Shown here: positions 9,872 through 22,264 of the stretch, in pieces
Layout: each line of letters begins with the position of its first letter
Position numbering within the stretch: position 1 is the first letter of the stretch
Assembly (NCBI RefSeq): GCF_023243045.1
Contig: NZ_JALKFX010000032.1
Location: 1 to 39,770, forward strand
Length of the DNA stretch: 39,770 bases
Reading direction: 5' to 3'
Source: Frankia sp. AgB32
Lineage (GTDB): Bacteria; Actinomycetota; Actinomycetes; Frankiales; Frankiaceae
Translations under genes and position numbers: made by a program
The notes under the pieces: model-generated
The model's input: the letters and a program-made list of their open reading frames with translations, nothing else
The model's database searches: none
Told to the model about the DNA's origin: nothing

Positions 9872-10858
9872 TCAGGCGTTCTCCAGGAGGTCCGGTGAGA
9901 CGCTTGCCTCGGTGTTGGGGATGCCAAGGGCATTGGCGCGCTTGTCGGCCAGCGCGAGCAGCCGGCGGATACGCCCGGCGACCGCGTCCTTGGTCAGCGG
10001 CGGGTCCGCCAGCGCGCCGAGTTCCTCCAGCGACGCCTGGGCGTGCTCGAGGCGCAGCCGACCCGCGGCCAGCAGGTGCTCGGGCGCGTCATCGCCGAGG
10101 ATGCGCATCGCCGCCTGCACCCGGGCACCGGCCGCGACCGCCGCTCGGGCCGAGCGGCGAAGGTTGGCGTCGTCGAAGTTCGCCAGCCGGTTCGCCGTCG
10201 CCCGGACCTCCCGGCGCATCCGCCGTTCCTCCCAGGCCAGCAGGCTCTCGTGGGCGCCGATGCGGGTCAGCAGCGCGCCGATCGCGTCGCCGTCGCGGAT
10301 CACCACCCGGTCCACACCGCGCACGTCCCGGCTCTTGGCCTGCACACCGAGCCGACGCGCCGCACCGACCAGGGCGAGCGCCGCCTCCGGCCCCGGCGAG
10401 GTGACCTCCAACGAGCAGGAGCGCCCGGGCTCGGTCAGCGACCCGTGCGCGAGGAACGCCCCCCGCCACGCCGCCGCCGCGTCGCACGCCGAGCCGGTCA
10501 CGACCTGCGGCGGCAGCCCGCGCACCGGGCGGCCCCGCTGGTCGAGCAGGCCGGTCGAGCGGGCGAGCTGCTCGCCGTCGCGCTCCACCCGGACGATGTA
10601 GCGCACCGACCGACGCAGTCCACCGGCGGCGAGCACCGCGACCGTGGACGGGAAGCCGAACACCTCGGCGACCTCGCGGCGCAGCCGGCGCGCGGTCGCA
10701 CCCGTGTCCAGCTCGGCCTCGACGACGATTCGACCCCCGACGATGTGAAGTCCCCCGCCGAACCGCAGCAGGGCGGCCATCTCGGCCCGCCGGCAGCAGG
10801 GCTTCGCAACCCGTAGCCGGCTCAGTTCGTCCTTGACGGTGGCCGTCATCGCCGCCAC
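9872..10858 (-). CDS. whiA: DNA-binding protein WhiA
   Basis: WhiA is an actinobacterial sporulation regulator that, in Streptomyces, works with WhiB to control cell division genes; the family also exists in non-sporulating Gram-positives. The protein begins [11 protein letters not shown], followed by the family block [23 protein letters not shown]; the N-terminal two thirds form the homing-endonuclease-like (LAGLIDADG-type) fold without catalytic use, and the C-terminus ([26 protein letters not shown]) is the HTH DNA-binding domain. I chose the GTG at 10858 (328 residues) because AAGGAG lies 6 nt upstream; GTG 10867, overlapping the yvcK stop, and ATG 10849 are alternatives. It is translationally close-coupled to yvcK in the conserved uvrC-rapZ-yvcK-whiA order. 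Confidence 0.95.
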   Translation of the reverse strand: MAAMTATVKDELSRLRVAKPCCRRAEMAALLRFGGGLHIVGGRIVVEAELDTGATARRLRREVAEVFGFPSTVAVLAAGGLRRSVRYIVRVERDGEQLARSTGLLDQRGRPVRGLPPQVVTGSACDAAAAWRGAFLAHGSLTEPGRSCSLEVTSPGPEAALALVGAARRLGVQAKSRDVRGVDRVVIRDGDAIGALLTRIGAHESLLAWEERRMRREVRATANRLANFDDANLRRSARAAVAAGARVQAAMRILGDDAPEHLLAAGRLRLEHAQASLEELGALADPPLTKDAVAGRIRRLLALADKRANALGIPNTEASVSPDLLENA

Positions 10859-10863
10859 ACCGA

Positions 10864-12198
10864 TCACTCCTTGGCTTCACCGGATGAGGTCCGGCGGTCA
10901 GCACCGCCGGACGATGGGTACGTGGTGACCGGCCGCCTGGCACCGTCCACGGACGGCCGCCGTGACGTCGCCGCGCCGGCCGGGGTGGTCCCGGCAGTCC
11001 TCGCGGCGGGTGGCACGGGCGCGGCCGTGCCGGTCGAGGCCGCGGCCTGCGCCGGTGGCGGCAGGCCGGTCGCGGCCGTCCTGGACGCCGCGTCCAACGG
11101 CGCCGGCTCCAACGGCGCCGCCGCGGGCTGCGACGCGCCGAGCGACGCGGCACCCGACGGCGCCGGGGGACGGTCGGCCCGCCCCGCGAACACCGCCTGG
11201 AAGGCCGCCGCGAGCCGAACCGGGTCGTGCACGGGCACGCCGGGCACCCGCACCGGCGCCAGGTGCAGGCGGGCCCCGAGTTCCGCCGCCGCCCGGGCCA
11301 GTGGCTCGGGCTCGGGCACGGCCGTGGGATCGGCGAGCACGACGTCCACGCGCAGGCCGGGAACGTGCCGGCGCAGCGCGTCCAGGTGCGCCTGCGGGGT
11401 GTAACCCGCGGTCTCGCCGGGCTGGGCGGCCAGGTTGAGGACCATGAGCACCCGCGCCCGGGAACTCGTGATCGCCTGACGCATTCCCGGTACCAGCAGG
11501 TGCGGCAGCATGCTCGTGTAGAGCGAGCCGGGACCGAGGACGAGCCAGTCGGCGACGCACGCCGCCGCGACCGCCTCCGCGCAGGCCACCGGCTCCGCGG
11601 GCGACAGCCGGACGCCGAGGACCCGCCCGGCGGTGGTCGCCACCGCCGCCTGCCCGCGCACCTCGCTCGTCGCGTCCGGATCCTCCGGGTCCAGTCCGGC
11701 GACGTCCGCGACGATGTCGATGCCCTCCGTGGCCAACGGCAGCACCCGACCCCGCACCCCGAGCAGGCCGGCCGCCAGGTCCAGCGCGGCCACCGGCGAG
11801 GAGGTGCGCTCGGCGAGACCCGTCAGGACCAGGTTCCCCACCGCGTGCCCGGCGAGCGGGCCCGGGCCACCGAAGCGGTGCTGGAACAGCTCCGCCCAGG
11901 CCGCCGGGTCACCGTCCGGCCCGGCCAGCGCGGCCAGCGCCATCCGCAGGTCGCCCATGGGCAGCGCGCCGAGTTCGGCCCGCAGCCGACCCGACGAACC
12001 ACCATCGTCACCGACTGTCACCACGGCGGTGAGCGCCGGGGTGAGCCGACGCAGCGCGGAAAGGGACGCCGCGAGTCCGTGGCCGCCGCCGAACGCGACG
12101 ACGGCCGGCGCGACCCGGGGCGGATCCACCGGGCCCACGGCCGCCGCGGGTGCGCCGGCGGCGCTGGGCCGGCGGGGATCGGTTGGCCCCACGCTCAC
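10864..12198 (-). CDS. yvcK: YvcK/CofD-like gluconeogenesis factor
   Basis: YvcK proteins bind UDP-sugars and, in Bacillus and mycobacteria, affect growth on gluconeogenic carbon sources and peptidoglycan synthesis. The conserved core starts [19 protein letters not shown], followed by [61 protein letters not shown] and [14 protein letters not shown], all family hallmarks. At 444 residues it exceeds the usual roughly 320-340 because of an Ala/Pro-rich C-terminal tail of about 100 residues and a short N-terminal extension. The GTG at 12198 overlaps the rapZ stop (GTGA), with GGGACGGGAG just before it. The tail ends at the whiA start. The long tail looks disordered and may be lineage-specific. 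Confidence 0.94.
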   Translation of the reverse strand: MSVGPTDPRRPSAAGAPAAAVGPVDPPRVAPAVVAFGGGHGLAASLSALRRLTPALTAVVTVGDDGGSSGRLRAELGALPMGDLRMALAALAGPDGDPAAWAELFQHRFGGPGPLAGHAVGNLVLTGLAERTSSPVAALDLAAGLLGVRGRVLPLATEGIDIVADVAGLDPEDPDATSEVRGQAAVATTAGRVLGVRLSPAEPVACAEAVAAACVADWLVLGPGSLYTSMLPHLLVPGMRQAITSSRARVLMVLNLAAQPGETAGYTPQAHLDALRRHVPGLRVDVVLADPTAVPEPEPLARAAAELGARLHLAPVRVPGVPVHDPVRLAAAFQAVFAGRADRPPAPSGAASLGASQPAAAPLEPAPLDAASRTAATGLPPPAQAAASTGTAAPVPPAARTAGTTPAGAATSRRPSVDGARRPVTTYPSSGGADRRTSSGEAKE

Positions 12199-13064
12199 TC
12201 CCGTCCCAGGTCGCGGTGGACGACCCGGACCCCGACGCCGTCGGCGGCGAGGCGCGAACCGATCTGCTCGGCCATCGCGACGCTGCGGTGCTTGCCGCCG
12301 GTGCACCCGACGGCCAGGGTCAGGTACCGCTTGCCCTCCCGCGCGTAGCCCTCCCCCACCAGCCGCAGCAGCGCCGCGTACTGGTCGAGGAACGCCACCG
12401 CGCCGGGCTGGGCGAGGACGTAGTCGCGCACCTGCGGATCCCGGCCGGTGTACGGGCGCAGCTCCTCCACCCAGTGCGGGTTGGGCAGGAACCGGCAGTC
12501 GGCGACGAGGTCGGCGTCCAGCGGCAGCCCGTACTTGTAGCCGAACGAGACGATGGTGGCGTTGAGCCGCCGGGCGTCCGGCTGCCCGAACGCCGCATCG
12601 ATCTTGGCCCGCAGCTCGTGCACGTTCAGGTCCGTCGTGTCGAGCACCAGGTCCGCCTCGCCGCGCAGCTCGGCGAGCAGCGCCCGTTCCCGGCCGATGC
12701 CGTCGACGACCCGCCCGTCGCCCTGCAGCGGGTGCGGCCGGCGGACGTGGTCGAACCGGCGGATCAGTGCGTCGTCGCTGGCCTCCAGGAACAGCATCCG
12801 CGGGTGCATGCCGCGCGCGTCGAGGGCGGCGACCGCGGCCCGCAGGTCCGAGAAGAACGCCCGGCCGCGGACGTCGACGACGACCGCGATCCGGCTGACG
12901 GCGCCGCCGGAGCGATGGCCGAGCTCGGCCATCGTGGACAGCAGCGCGGGCGGCAGGTTGTCGACGACGAACCAGCCGAGGTCCTCCAGGCATTTCGCCG
13001 CCGTGCTGCGCCCGGCGCCGGACAGGCCGGTGATGATGGCGAGGTCCAGGGTGGGAGTGGTCAT
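12195..13064 (-). CDS. rapZ: RNase adapter protein RapZ (YvcJ family P-loop protein)
   Basis: A 289-residue P-loop protein. The E. coli member binds small RNAs and guides RNase E in amino-sugar control; the role in actinobacteria is not established. The N-terminal nucleotide motif is GLSGAGRST (residues 13-21), with Arg where Lys is standard, followed by [12 protein letters not shown]. Further family blocks are [26 protein letters not shown]-like [38 protein letters not shown] and the C-terminal [19 protein letters not shown] 13064 overlaps the uvrC stop by 4 bp (ATGA), and its own stop overlaps yvcK by 4 bp, so the three genes are one translationally coupled operon. Confidence 0.95.
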   Translation of the reverse strand: MTTPTLDLAIITGLSGAGRSTAAKCLEDLGWFVVDNLPPALLSTMAELGHRSGGAVSRIAVVVDVRGRAFFSDLRAAVAALDARGMHPRMLFLEASDDALIRRFDHVRRPHPLQGDGRVVDGIGRERALLAELRGEADLVLDTTDLNVHELRAKIDAAFGQPDARRLNATIVSFGYKYGLPLDADLVADCRFLPNPHWVEELRPYTGRDPQVRDYVLAQPGAVAFLDQYAALLRLVGEGYAREGKRYLTLAVGCTGGKHRSVAMAEQIGSRLAADGVGVRVVHRDLGRE

Positions 13065-15343
13065 GGTGTCCGTCCCGCGTCGACGTGGTCGGGACCACCG
13101 GCCGCGTCGCCGGCGGTGCCGCCGCCGTGGTCACCCGGCGGCGCGTCGTCGAGGATCTCACCGGTGGCCGCGTTGACGGCGGGCGCGGGTGCGTCGGCGC
13201 CGCCCGGCGCGGAGCGGGCGAGCGCCGCGACGACCGCCTGCGCGGTCCGCGGACCGATGCCGGGCACCCCGGCGATCTCCTCGGCGCTCGCCGCGCGCAC
13301 CTTCGCCACCGAGCCGAACGTCTTCAGCAGCGCCTTGCGCCGGGTCTCGCCGAGCCCCGGCACCTCGTCGAGCGCGGAGGCCACCATCGCGGCGGAGCGC
13401 TTCTGCCGGTGATAGGCGATCGCGAAGCGGTGTGCCTCGTCCCGCACCCGCTGCAGCATGTACAGCGCCTCGGAGGTGCGCGGCAGGATCACCGGCTCGG
13501 CGTCGCCCGGCAGCCAGACCTCCTCCAGGCGCTTCGCCAACCCGCACAGCGCCACCCCGCCCGGGCCGGCGTCGATCCCGAGCTCGTCGAGGGCGCGGGC
13601 GGCGGCGGCGACCTGCGGCGGCCCGCCGTCGACGACCACGAGGTTCGGCGGATAGGCGAACCGGCGGGGCCGGCCCGTCTCCGGGTCGATCGGCTGCCCG
13701 CGCCCGGCCTCGTCCGGGTCCGTCGCGGTCGCGCTGCCGGTCGCGGGCGCCGTTGCGTCGTCGTCGCCGGCCGCGTCGGTGATGTCGCCGAGTTCGCCGG
13801 TGCGGACCCGCTCGGCAAGGTAGCGGGAGAACCGCCGGTGGATCGTCTCGTACATGCTCGCGACGTCGTCCTGGGCGGCGCCGCGGATGGAGAACCGGCG
13901 GTACTCGGACTTGCGGGCCAGCCCGTCCTCGAAGACGACCATGCTCGCGACGACGTTGGCGCCCTGGATGTTCGACACGTCGTAGCACTCGATGCGCAAC
14001 GGCGCGTCCGGCAGTTCGAGGGCCTCCTGCAGCTCGGCCAGCGCGCGGCTGCGCGCCGTCAGGTCGCTGGCCCGCTTCGTCCGGTGCAGCGCCAGCGTCT
14101 GGCGGGCGTTGCGCTCGACGGTGTCGAGCAGCGTGCGTTTGTCTCCCCGGCGGGGCACCCGCAGTTCCACCCGGCCGCCGCGGATCTCCCCGAGCAGCTC
14201 GGCCACGGCGTCGGCGTCCGGCGGCAGGACGGGCAGCAGGATCTCCCGCGGCAGGCCGGTGCCGGCGAGATCCGCCGCCGCGACTCCGGGTGGGCGCGGC
14301 GCGTCGCCGCGCACCCGCCGGCCGGCCGCCGTGGAGCCGTCGCCGGCCTCGCCGGTGCTGTCGGTGCCGCCCGCCGTGACGGCGGAGAGGCCGGTGGTCG
14401 GCGCGGTTCCGTCGAGATACTCCTGGGTGAGGAACTGTTCGACGAGGTCGGCGGTGGTGACCTCGTCGAGCCGGTCGACGACCCAGCCGCGCTGGCCGCG
14501 CACCCGGCCACCCCGGACGTAGAAGATCGACACGGCGGCTTCCAGCTCGTCCTCGACGAGGGCGACCACGTCCGCGTCGGTGCCGTCGGGCAGCACGACG
14601 GCCTGCTTCTCGATGGCCCGGCGCAGGGCGCTGGCGTCGTCACGCAGGCGGGCGGCCCGCTCGTACTCCTGCGCCTCGGCGGCCTGGCGCATGTCCTGCT
14701 CCAGCCGGCGCAGGTAGCGACCGGTCTGGCCGGACATGAAGTCGCAGAAGTCCTCGACGATCTCGCGGTGGGCGGCGGCGTCGACGCGGCCGACGCACGG
14801 CGCCGAGCAGCGGTCGATGTAACCCAGCAGGCAGGGCCGGCCGACCTGGCCGGCCCGCTTGAAGACCCCCGCCGAGCAGGTTCGCGCCGGGAAGACGCGC
14901 AGCAGCAGGTCCAGGGTCTCCCGGATGGCCCAGGCATGGGCGTACGGCCCGAAGTACCGCACGCCCTTTCGCTTCGGTCCCCGCATGACCTGCAGGCGCG
15001 GGAACTCCTCGTGGAGGGTCACCGCGAGACTCGGGTAGCTCTTGTCGTCGCGATACCGGACGTTGAACCGCGGGTCGAAGTCCTTGATCCAGGTGTATTC
15101 GAGCTGGAGGGCCTCGACCTCGGTGGAGACGACGGTCCAGTCCACGACGCTCGCGCTGCGCACCATGTGCTGGGTGCGGGGGTGGAGGGTGTACGGATCG
15201 GCGAAGTAGTTGGCGAGCCGGGCCCGCAGGTTCTTGGCCTTGCCGACGTAGAGCACACGGCCGTGCTCGTCGCGGAATCGATAGACGCCGGGGGTCTCGG
15301 GAATCGAGCCCGGAGCGGGCCGGTAGGACGCCGGATCAGCCAT
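13061..15343 (-). CDS. uvrC: Excinuclease ABC subunit C
   Basis: UvrC makes the two incisions flanking DNA damage in nucleotide excision repair. At 760 residues it is longer than the usual 610-690. Domains in order: GIY-YIG nuclease ([26 protein letters not shown], about 16-95), the cysteine cluster around [15 protein letters not shown], a UVR UvrB-binding helix pair ([25 protein letters not shown]), the RNase H-like endonuclease ([12 protein letters not shown] and [12 protein letters not shown]) and tandem helix-hairpin-helix at the C-terminus ([31 protein letters not shown]). Extra length comes from Gly/Thr/Asp-rich inserts near residues 315-345 and 530-560 and from the tail. On the minus strand TAGGCT ends 6 nt before the ATG, suggesting a leaderless mRNA. 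First gene of the uvrC-rapZ-yvcK-whiA operon. Confidence 0.97.
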   Translation of the reverse strand: MADPASYRPAPGSIPETPGVYRFRDEHGRVLYVGKAKNLRARLANYFADPYTLHPRTQHMVRSASVVDWTVVSTEVEALQLEYTWIKDFDPRFNVRYRDDKSYPSLAVTLHEEFPRLQVMRGPKRKGVRYFGPYAHAWAIRETLDLLLRVFPARTCSAGVFKRAGQVGRPCLLGYIDRCSAPCVGRVDAAAHREIVEDFCDFMSGQTGRYLRRLEQDMRQAAEAQEYERAARLRDDASALRRAIEKQAVVLPDGTDADVVALVEDELEAAVSIFYVRGGRVRGQRGWVVDRLDEVTTADLVEQFLTQEYLDGTAPTTGLSAVTAGGTDSTGEAGDGSTAAGRRVRGDAPRPPGVAAADLAGTGLPREILLPVLPPDADAVAELLGEIRGGRVELRVPRRGDKRTLLDTVERNARQTLALHRTKRASDLTARSRALAELQEALELPDAPLRIECYDVSNIQGANVVASMVVFEDGLARKSEYRRFSIRGAAQDDVASMYETIHRRFSRYLAERVRTGELGDITDAAGDDDATAPATGSATATDPDEAGRGQPIDPETGRPRRFAYPPNLVVVDGGPPQVAAAARALDELGIDAGPGGVALCGLAKRLEEVWLPGDAEPVILPRTSEALYMLQRVRDEAHRFAIAYHRQKRSAAMVASALDEVPGLGETRRKALLKTFGSVAKVRAASAEEIAGVPGIGPRTAQAVVAALARSAPGGADAPAPAVNAATGEILDDAPPGDHGGGTAGDAAGGPDHVDAGRTP

Positions 15344-15349
15344 GGACCG

Positions 15350-15355
15350 AGCCTA
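15350..15355 (-). promoter_or_regulatory. Probable uvrC -10 box, leaderless start
   Basis: The minus strand reads TAGGCT, then 6 nt (CGGTCC), then the uvrC ATG. Transcription would begin at or beside the A of ATG. No ribosome binding site fits between. No clear -35 is seen, and no LexA-type box is visible here. Confidence 0.55.
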
Positions 15356-15510
15356 CGGCGACCATCATCCCGGCCGAGCTGCACCTGCACGTAACCATTT
15401 CATCACGCATAGCGTGCGGGCTCTACGGCGGGGCCCCCGTACCGTTGTCGCGGGATGACAGACGGCGCTCACCCGGAGAACGTAAGGTGACCATATACAC
15501 ACTTTCCGCT

Positions 15511-15531
15511 GCCAGCGGTGACCCCGCTGGC
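15511..15531 (+). other. Hairpin in the leader of the SsgA-like gene
   Basis: GCCAGCGG (15511-15518) and CCGCTGGC (15524-15531) pair perfectly around a 5-nt loop, 62 nt before the gene start. It may be a leader hairpin or an operator. A TAAGGT hexamer at 15483-15488 is a possible -10, without a good -35. Confidence 0.35.
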
Positions 15532-15592
15532 GCCGGGGGCGAGGGGCTGCGACCCTCGACACATCGGGCAAGCGAACCGAGGGAGCCAGCTC

Positions 15593-16006
15593 GTGCTTGG
15601 AAAGGACGTGACGGCGGAGTTCGTCGTCGACGACGGCGCAGGCCGTGGACGGGTCACGGTGCTCCAGCTCTGCTGGCGCGCCTGCGACCCGCTGGCCGTG
15701 TCGATGTCGCTGGTGTCCAGGCCGGAGCACCCCGCGCTGCCCCAGGGCAGCTGGGTGGCGCCCCGCGATGCGCTGCGTACCGGCCTGGAGCAGGCCGTCG
15801 GTGATGGAGACGTGCGGATCGGGCCGGACCAGGGCCACCGCGGCGTCCGGCTGGACCTTGTCGACGGCGACCGCCGCTCGGTGGTCGTCGTCTCGACCAC
15901 GTCGCTGCGGCAGTTCCTGGACCGCACCGAACGCCTCGTGCCCACCGGCCAGGAGCACACCGAACAGGAACTGGACTCGGTCCTGGCCACCCTGCTGGAG
16001 ACCTGA
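15593..16006 (+). CDS. SsgA-like sporulation/cell division protein
   Basis: A 137-residue protein of the SsgA-like (SALP) family, found in sporulating actinomycetes, where SsgA and SsgB position the septum and recruit FtsZ. Family features: an opening beta strand VTAEFVV, the DPLAVSMSL segment matching the DPYAV block, W at GSWVAPRDALRTGLEQAVGDGDVRI aligning with the V-F-A-R-DLL-EGL-GDVR block, then LDLVDGDRRSVVVVSTTSLRQFLDRTERLVPTGQE, matching the C-terminal L..FL.RT..VP.G.E pattern. GTG 15593 is chosen because GGGAG lies 7 nt upstream and the length fits the family. It is divergent from uvrC and convergent with uvrA. I cannot say which SALP subgroup it belongs to. Confidence 0.82.
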   Translation: MLGKDVTAEFVVDDGAGRGRVTVLQLCWRACDPLAVSMSLVSRPEHPALPQGSWVAPRDALRTGLEQAVGDGDVRIGPDQGHRGVRLDLVDGDRRSVVVVSTTSLRQFLDRTERLVPTGQEHTEQELDSVLATLLET

Positions 16007-16040
16007 CCGGCCCCAGCGCTCGGACCGGCCGCGGAGCCGC

Positions 16041-18953
<2,913 letters not shown>

Positions 18954-19143
18954 CGTCGAATCCTCATGATCTTCCGAAAATCGGACCCGGGCAGGTGCCG
19001 CCATGCTACGGATGGGGTCCGACAGTTTTCGCACGGCCGTTCGCCCGCATCGCCTCGCCGGATCGCGCGCGGGCGGAGCCTTCCGACGCACCGCAACCAC
19101 GTGCGAAAGGATGGTGTTCCCTTCGATGCCCGGGAGACCACCC

Positions 19144-19824
19144 ATGAGCAACGACAACGGACCCGGAGCCGCGTACACCGGAGAGGTCACCGTGGGTGGC
19201 CCGGCGGATGTGCGGGTCCTGCCCGGACTGACGGTGACGAAGGTGGCCGTCGGCTCCCTGAACAACAACGCCTACCTGCTGCGCTGCACCGAGACCGGCG
19301 AGCAGCTGCTCATCGACGCCGCCAACGAACCGGCGACGCTGCTCGGGCTGATCGGCGACGCCGGCCTCGCGACGGTCGTGACCAGCCACCGGCACCACGA
19401 CCACGTGCAGGCCCTCGCCGAGGTGACCGCCGCCACCGGCGCCACCACCGTCGCCCACGCCGACGACGCCGAGGCGATTCCCGTGCCGACGGCCCGGATC
19501 GTGCACGACGGCGACGAGATCGCCGTCGGTCGGGTCACCCTGCGGGCGATCCACCTCGTCGGCCACACCCCGGGCTCGATCGCCCTGCTCCACGACGCCG
19601 ACCCGGCCCACCCGCACCTGTTCACGGGCGACTGCCTGTTCCCCGGCGGTCCCGGCAACACCCGCGGCAACGCCGCCGACTTCACCTCGCTGCTGGACGG
19701 CCTGGAGGAGAAGGTGTTCGGTCCGCTACCCGACGCGACCTGGATCTACCCCGGCCACGGCCACGACACGACCCTCGGCGCGGAACGACCCCACCTCGCC
19801 GAATGGCGCGCCCGCGGCTGGTGA
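19144..19824 (+). CDS. Metallo-beta-lactamase-fold hydrolase
   Basis: A 226-residue MBL-fold enzyme of the glyoxalase II-like group. The zinc-binding motif HRHHDH (residues 82-87) matches HxHxDH; further metal ligands are in [22 protein letters not shown] and the late YPGHGHDT. The family includes thioester and other hydrolases; the substrate cannot be told. The ATG at 19144 follows GGGAG by 7 nt; in-frame starts further upstream (19003 and 19111) lack conserved sequence. It is divergent from uvrA across 190 bp. An MBL gene next to uvrA is common in actinobacteria as I recall, but no DNA-repair role follows from sequence. No signal peptide, so probably cytoplasmic. Confidence 0.9.
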   Translation: MSNDNGPGAAYTGEVTVGGPADVRVLPGLTVTKVAVGSLNNNAYLLRCTETGEQLLIDAANEPATLLGLIGDAGLATVVTSHRHHDHVQALAEVTAATGATTVAHADDAEAIPVPTARIVHDGDEIAVGRVTLRAIHLVGHTPGSIALLHDADPAHPHLFTGDCLFPGGPGNTRGNAADFTSLLDGLEEKVFGPLPDATWIYPGHGHDTTLGAERPHLAEWRARGW

Positions 19825-19883
19825 TCCAGCGCGATCGACGGGAGCTGCGGCAGCACTCCCCGCGCCGAGGCGAGAGCCCGCGG

Positions 19884-20220
19884 TCAGGACCGGGGCCGCG
19901 GGGCCGATCCGCCCGGACCCGGGCAGGTGTCGACGTAGCGCGTGGCACCCACGTCACGCATCCATTCCGACCTGGACAGCCCGCCGCCCGTGATGGCGCA
20001 GGCGAACGCCGCGGGGTTGGCTCGTGCGGCGCGCAGGGCGGTGAGGTCCCAGCGGAGGATCGAGCCGTCCGCCGCCCCCGCGGCGACCATGGTCGTCCCG
20101 TGACGTCCCACAGGGTGACCGAACCGGAGTAGTAGCCGACCGCGAGCCGGGCCGCGTCCGCGCTGAGTGCGGACCGCAGTCAGGTCCGCCCTGCCCGCCA
20201 CACCCCGATTACGCTCCATA
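19884..20220 (-). pseudogene. Decayed C-terminal fragment of a WD40-repeat protein
   Basis: On the minus strand two blade fragments lie in different frames. The first reads ALSADAARLAVGYYSGSVTLWDVT (about 20172-20101) with an in-frame stop just upstream; the second reads VAAGAADGSILRWDLTALR (about 20088-20034) and runs into ACAITGGGLSRSEWMRDVG...YVDTCPG, the standard C-terminal tail of actinobacterial WD40 proteins, ending at 19884. At least one frameshift separates them, and a third-frame piece DLTAVRT lies just upstream. No kinase or N-terminal region remains. Such genes often belong to NACHT, TIR or kinase-WD40 proteins, so this may be the tail of a lost signalling or conflict protein. A sequencing indel could explain the frameshift but not the missing N-terminus. 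Confidence 0.7.
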
Positions 20221-20421
20221 CGCGCCCCCGAAGCCGTACCGGTGCGCGCACAGATTACCGGCTCGCCGGCCCCGCCGAGCGCCACCGGTTCCCGGCAGAC
20301 CGCGCCGGCCGGGTCCCGACCGCAGTGCGCGCGGCCGCCCGGGCTGCGACGTCGGGCCGGCCGTCACCGTGTGGTCGCGAGGTCGGCCCGGATGCGGACG
20401 ACACCCTGGTGAGCGGGCCGG

Positions 20422-21600
20422 TCAGCGGGAGCGGGTGTCGCCGATCCCGGCCGGGCTGTCCGGTCCGGCGGTCGAGGCAGCCCGCGAGCCAGAGCGCGCC
20501 GCCTCCGCCGGCCACGCCGCCTCCGACCTGGCGGCGCCGAAGGGCGGTTGCGGCCGCGCGGGAACCGCGACCCGACTGGCGGCGGTCTCGGCGCCGGCGG
20601 CGCCCGGACGCCCTGCCTCCGCCCTCGGACCGGTCGAGGCAAAGGCCACCGGCAGACTGCGCGCGGGAAGGCGGCCGATCCCTTCGCGGGCCGGTGCGGC
20701 GACCGCCCGCCAGCGGGAGCGGACCGCGGGCTCCCAGGCCGGCCGGGCCAGACCTCCGGCGAGGCCGGCGAGGATGCGGGCGGCGCGCAGCGCGTCGTGC
20801 GGACGGCCGGTGGCCAGCTTTCGCACGGTCAGCAGGCCAAGTTGGCCGGCGTGCACCGCCGGCCAGCTCCAACCGACGTTCAGGCGGTGCCGGCGGGCGT
20901 AGAGCGCGGCCGCGCGGCCCAGTTCGGCGTGCAGCAGGCCGGAGCGGCCGACGGTCTCCCCGCCGACGTGCACGACCGGCCACTCCTCGTCGGCCCAGGC
21001 GATCCGCCCGCCGGCCGCGTGCAGCCGGGCGAACAGGTCGGTCTCCTCGTAGTACATCCAGAAGGCCGGGTCGAAGCCACCGAGGCGGACGAACGTCTCC
21101 ATCCGCACGGCGAAGAACGCGCCGACGGGGTACCGCAGTCGCGGCCAGCGGGCCAGTGCGGCGGTCTCACCCCGAAGGGCGATGAACGCGCTGGTCCGCG
21201 GGGTGGGCAGGACCGCCTGGGAGCGGGCCGCCACGCCGCCGGGCGTCGCGAGGAACGGGAACCCGACCACGTCGATGGACGGCGGGTACCAGGACAGGAG
21301 CTTGGGTAGCACCTCGGCGGTGTCGTCGGGAATCGTCACGTCGCTGTTGACGACCAGCAGCCAGTGTGCCGGCGTACCGGACTCAACGGCCTCGCGGACG
21401 GCGAGGTTGACGGCGGTGCCGTAACCGACGTTGCCCTGCCCCTCGATCACGCGGACACCGGCAGGGACCGGCGGCCCGGCGAGCGGGCCGTTCTCCACCA
21501 GGGTGACCTGGCAGCCCCGAATGGCGGCCAGCCCGGACAGCAAATGGTGCAAATGGGTGGAGCCTCCGTGGGAAACGACGACCGCCAACAGACTATGCAT
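20422..21600 (-). CDS. Glycosyltransferase family 2 (rhamnosyltransferase-like)
   Basis: A 392-residue cytoplasmic or membrane-associated glycosyltransferase. The GT-A fold starts LLAVVVSHGG, continues with VTLVENG, GNVGYGTAVNLAVREA and the metal-binding NSDV (85-88, the DXD equivalent), and has the acceptor-site segment GFDPAFWMYYEETDLFARL (about 176-193) typical of the WbbL/rhamnosyltransferase group that decorates cell-wall or O-antigen-like polymers. Beyond residue 320 the protein is an Ala/Pro/Arg-rich tail with no clear fold. ATG 21600 has AAAGGCGG upstream and is the only sensible start. It stands alone between a WD40 remnant and a WYL regulator, with no sugar-nucleotide genes beside it. 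Donor and acceptor are unknown. Confidence 0.88.
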   Translation of the reverse strand: MHSLLAVVVSHGGSTHLHHLLSGLAAIRGCQVTLVENGPLAGPPVPAGVRVIEGQGNVGYGTAVNLAVREAVESGTPAHWLLVVNSDVTIPDDTAEVLPKLLSWYPPSIDVVGFPFLATPGGVAARSQAVLPTPRTSAFIALRGETAALARWPRLRYPVGAFFAVRMETFVRLGGFDPAFWMYYEETDLFARLHAAGGRIAWADEEWPVVHVGGETVGRSGLLHAELGRAAALYARRHRLNVGWSWPAVHAGQLGLLTVRKLATGRPHDALRAARILAGLAGGLARPAWEPAVRSRWRAVAAPAREGIGRLPARSLPVAFASTGPRAEAGRPGAAGAETAASRVAVPARPQPPFGAARSEAAWPAEAARSGSRAASTAGPDSPAGIGDTRSR

Positions 21601-22264
21601 TATCCGCCTTTACTGAGGAATCAGACGCCGAGCAACCCGGAGCGTCATCGAGTCCGACACATATCCGGACGCATGCGCCGCCACATCGGGCAATGGTTAC
21701 CAATCGGAGATCCGGTAGTGCCGCCATATCGACGGCCGGTCAACGGTTCGTGGGCGGTCAGGGGGGTCGACCCGTCCCGGTCGACCAGCCCGGACACCGA
21801 TCGCCACCAGAGTAACGACCTCGCCGGGATGGTCCGCGTTATTCCTACCCGGCGAGTCGCGCGACACTCTTCCGCCCCCCTCACCGAAGCGCTATCGAGA
21901 TGACATCAGCAGGTACCGGAAAGTCGCTCGAAATGAGCCGCCAGGGATCACCTTCTGCCCACTGCGAACACAATTTACGGACGACTGACTCGGCCACATG
22001 TGGTGACGTCGAAAAGAACCGTGAAAGCGGGCGACCTGACCATCCCCGGCAGCGCCCGGCAGGGGATGGCCGACTCGGCCGCCAGCGGCGCCGGCGCCGA
22101 CCCGCCGGGGCGGGCGCGGAGAATCACGGGCGGTTCCGGGCCAGAGCTGCCGGTGCGGCGACCCGGCGACCGCGCCGGCGCGGGCCGCGCTCCGGCGGCA
22201 GCGAGATTGCGGAAGTCCGCCGTTTCGCCATCGGTCGTGACAACGCCCTGTCAACGTGGAAACT
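21601..22264. other. Divergent noncoding region between GT2 and WYL genes
   Basis: About 660 bp without a credible gene. Its first half is less GC-rich than the surroundings and contains scattered AT-rich patches suited to promoters. It holds two GGTCGACC palindromes, at 21765-21772 and 21779-21786 (14-bp period), and, next to the WYL gene, a TGACA-N6-TGTCA inverted repeat. Small open frames here lack domains. Confidence 0.55.
22238..22253 (+). promoter_or_regulatory. Inverted repeat upstream of the WYL regulator
   Basis: TGACA (22238-22242) and TGTCA (22249-22253) form a perfect dyad with a 6-bp spacer, ending 11 nt before the ATG. Its position suits an autoregulatory operator for the HTH-WYL protein, although binding is not shown. 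Confidence 0.5.

Noticed and set aside
10864-13161. A 765-residue reading of the yvcK frame extending through rapZ
   Set aside because: The part upstream of 12198 is an Arg/Pro-rich shadow of rapZ; YvcK homology starts only after the GTG that overlaps the rapZ stop.
18954-19143. LexA/SOS box between uvrA and the MBL gene
   Set aside because: Searched by eye for GAAC-N4-GTTC type dyads; only unrelated short repeats were found.
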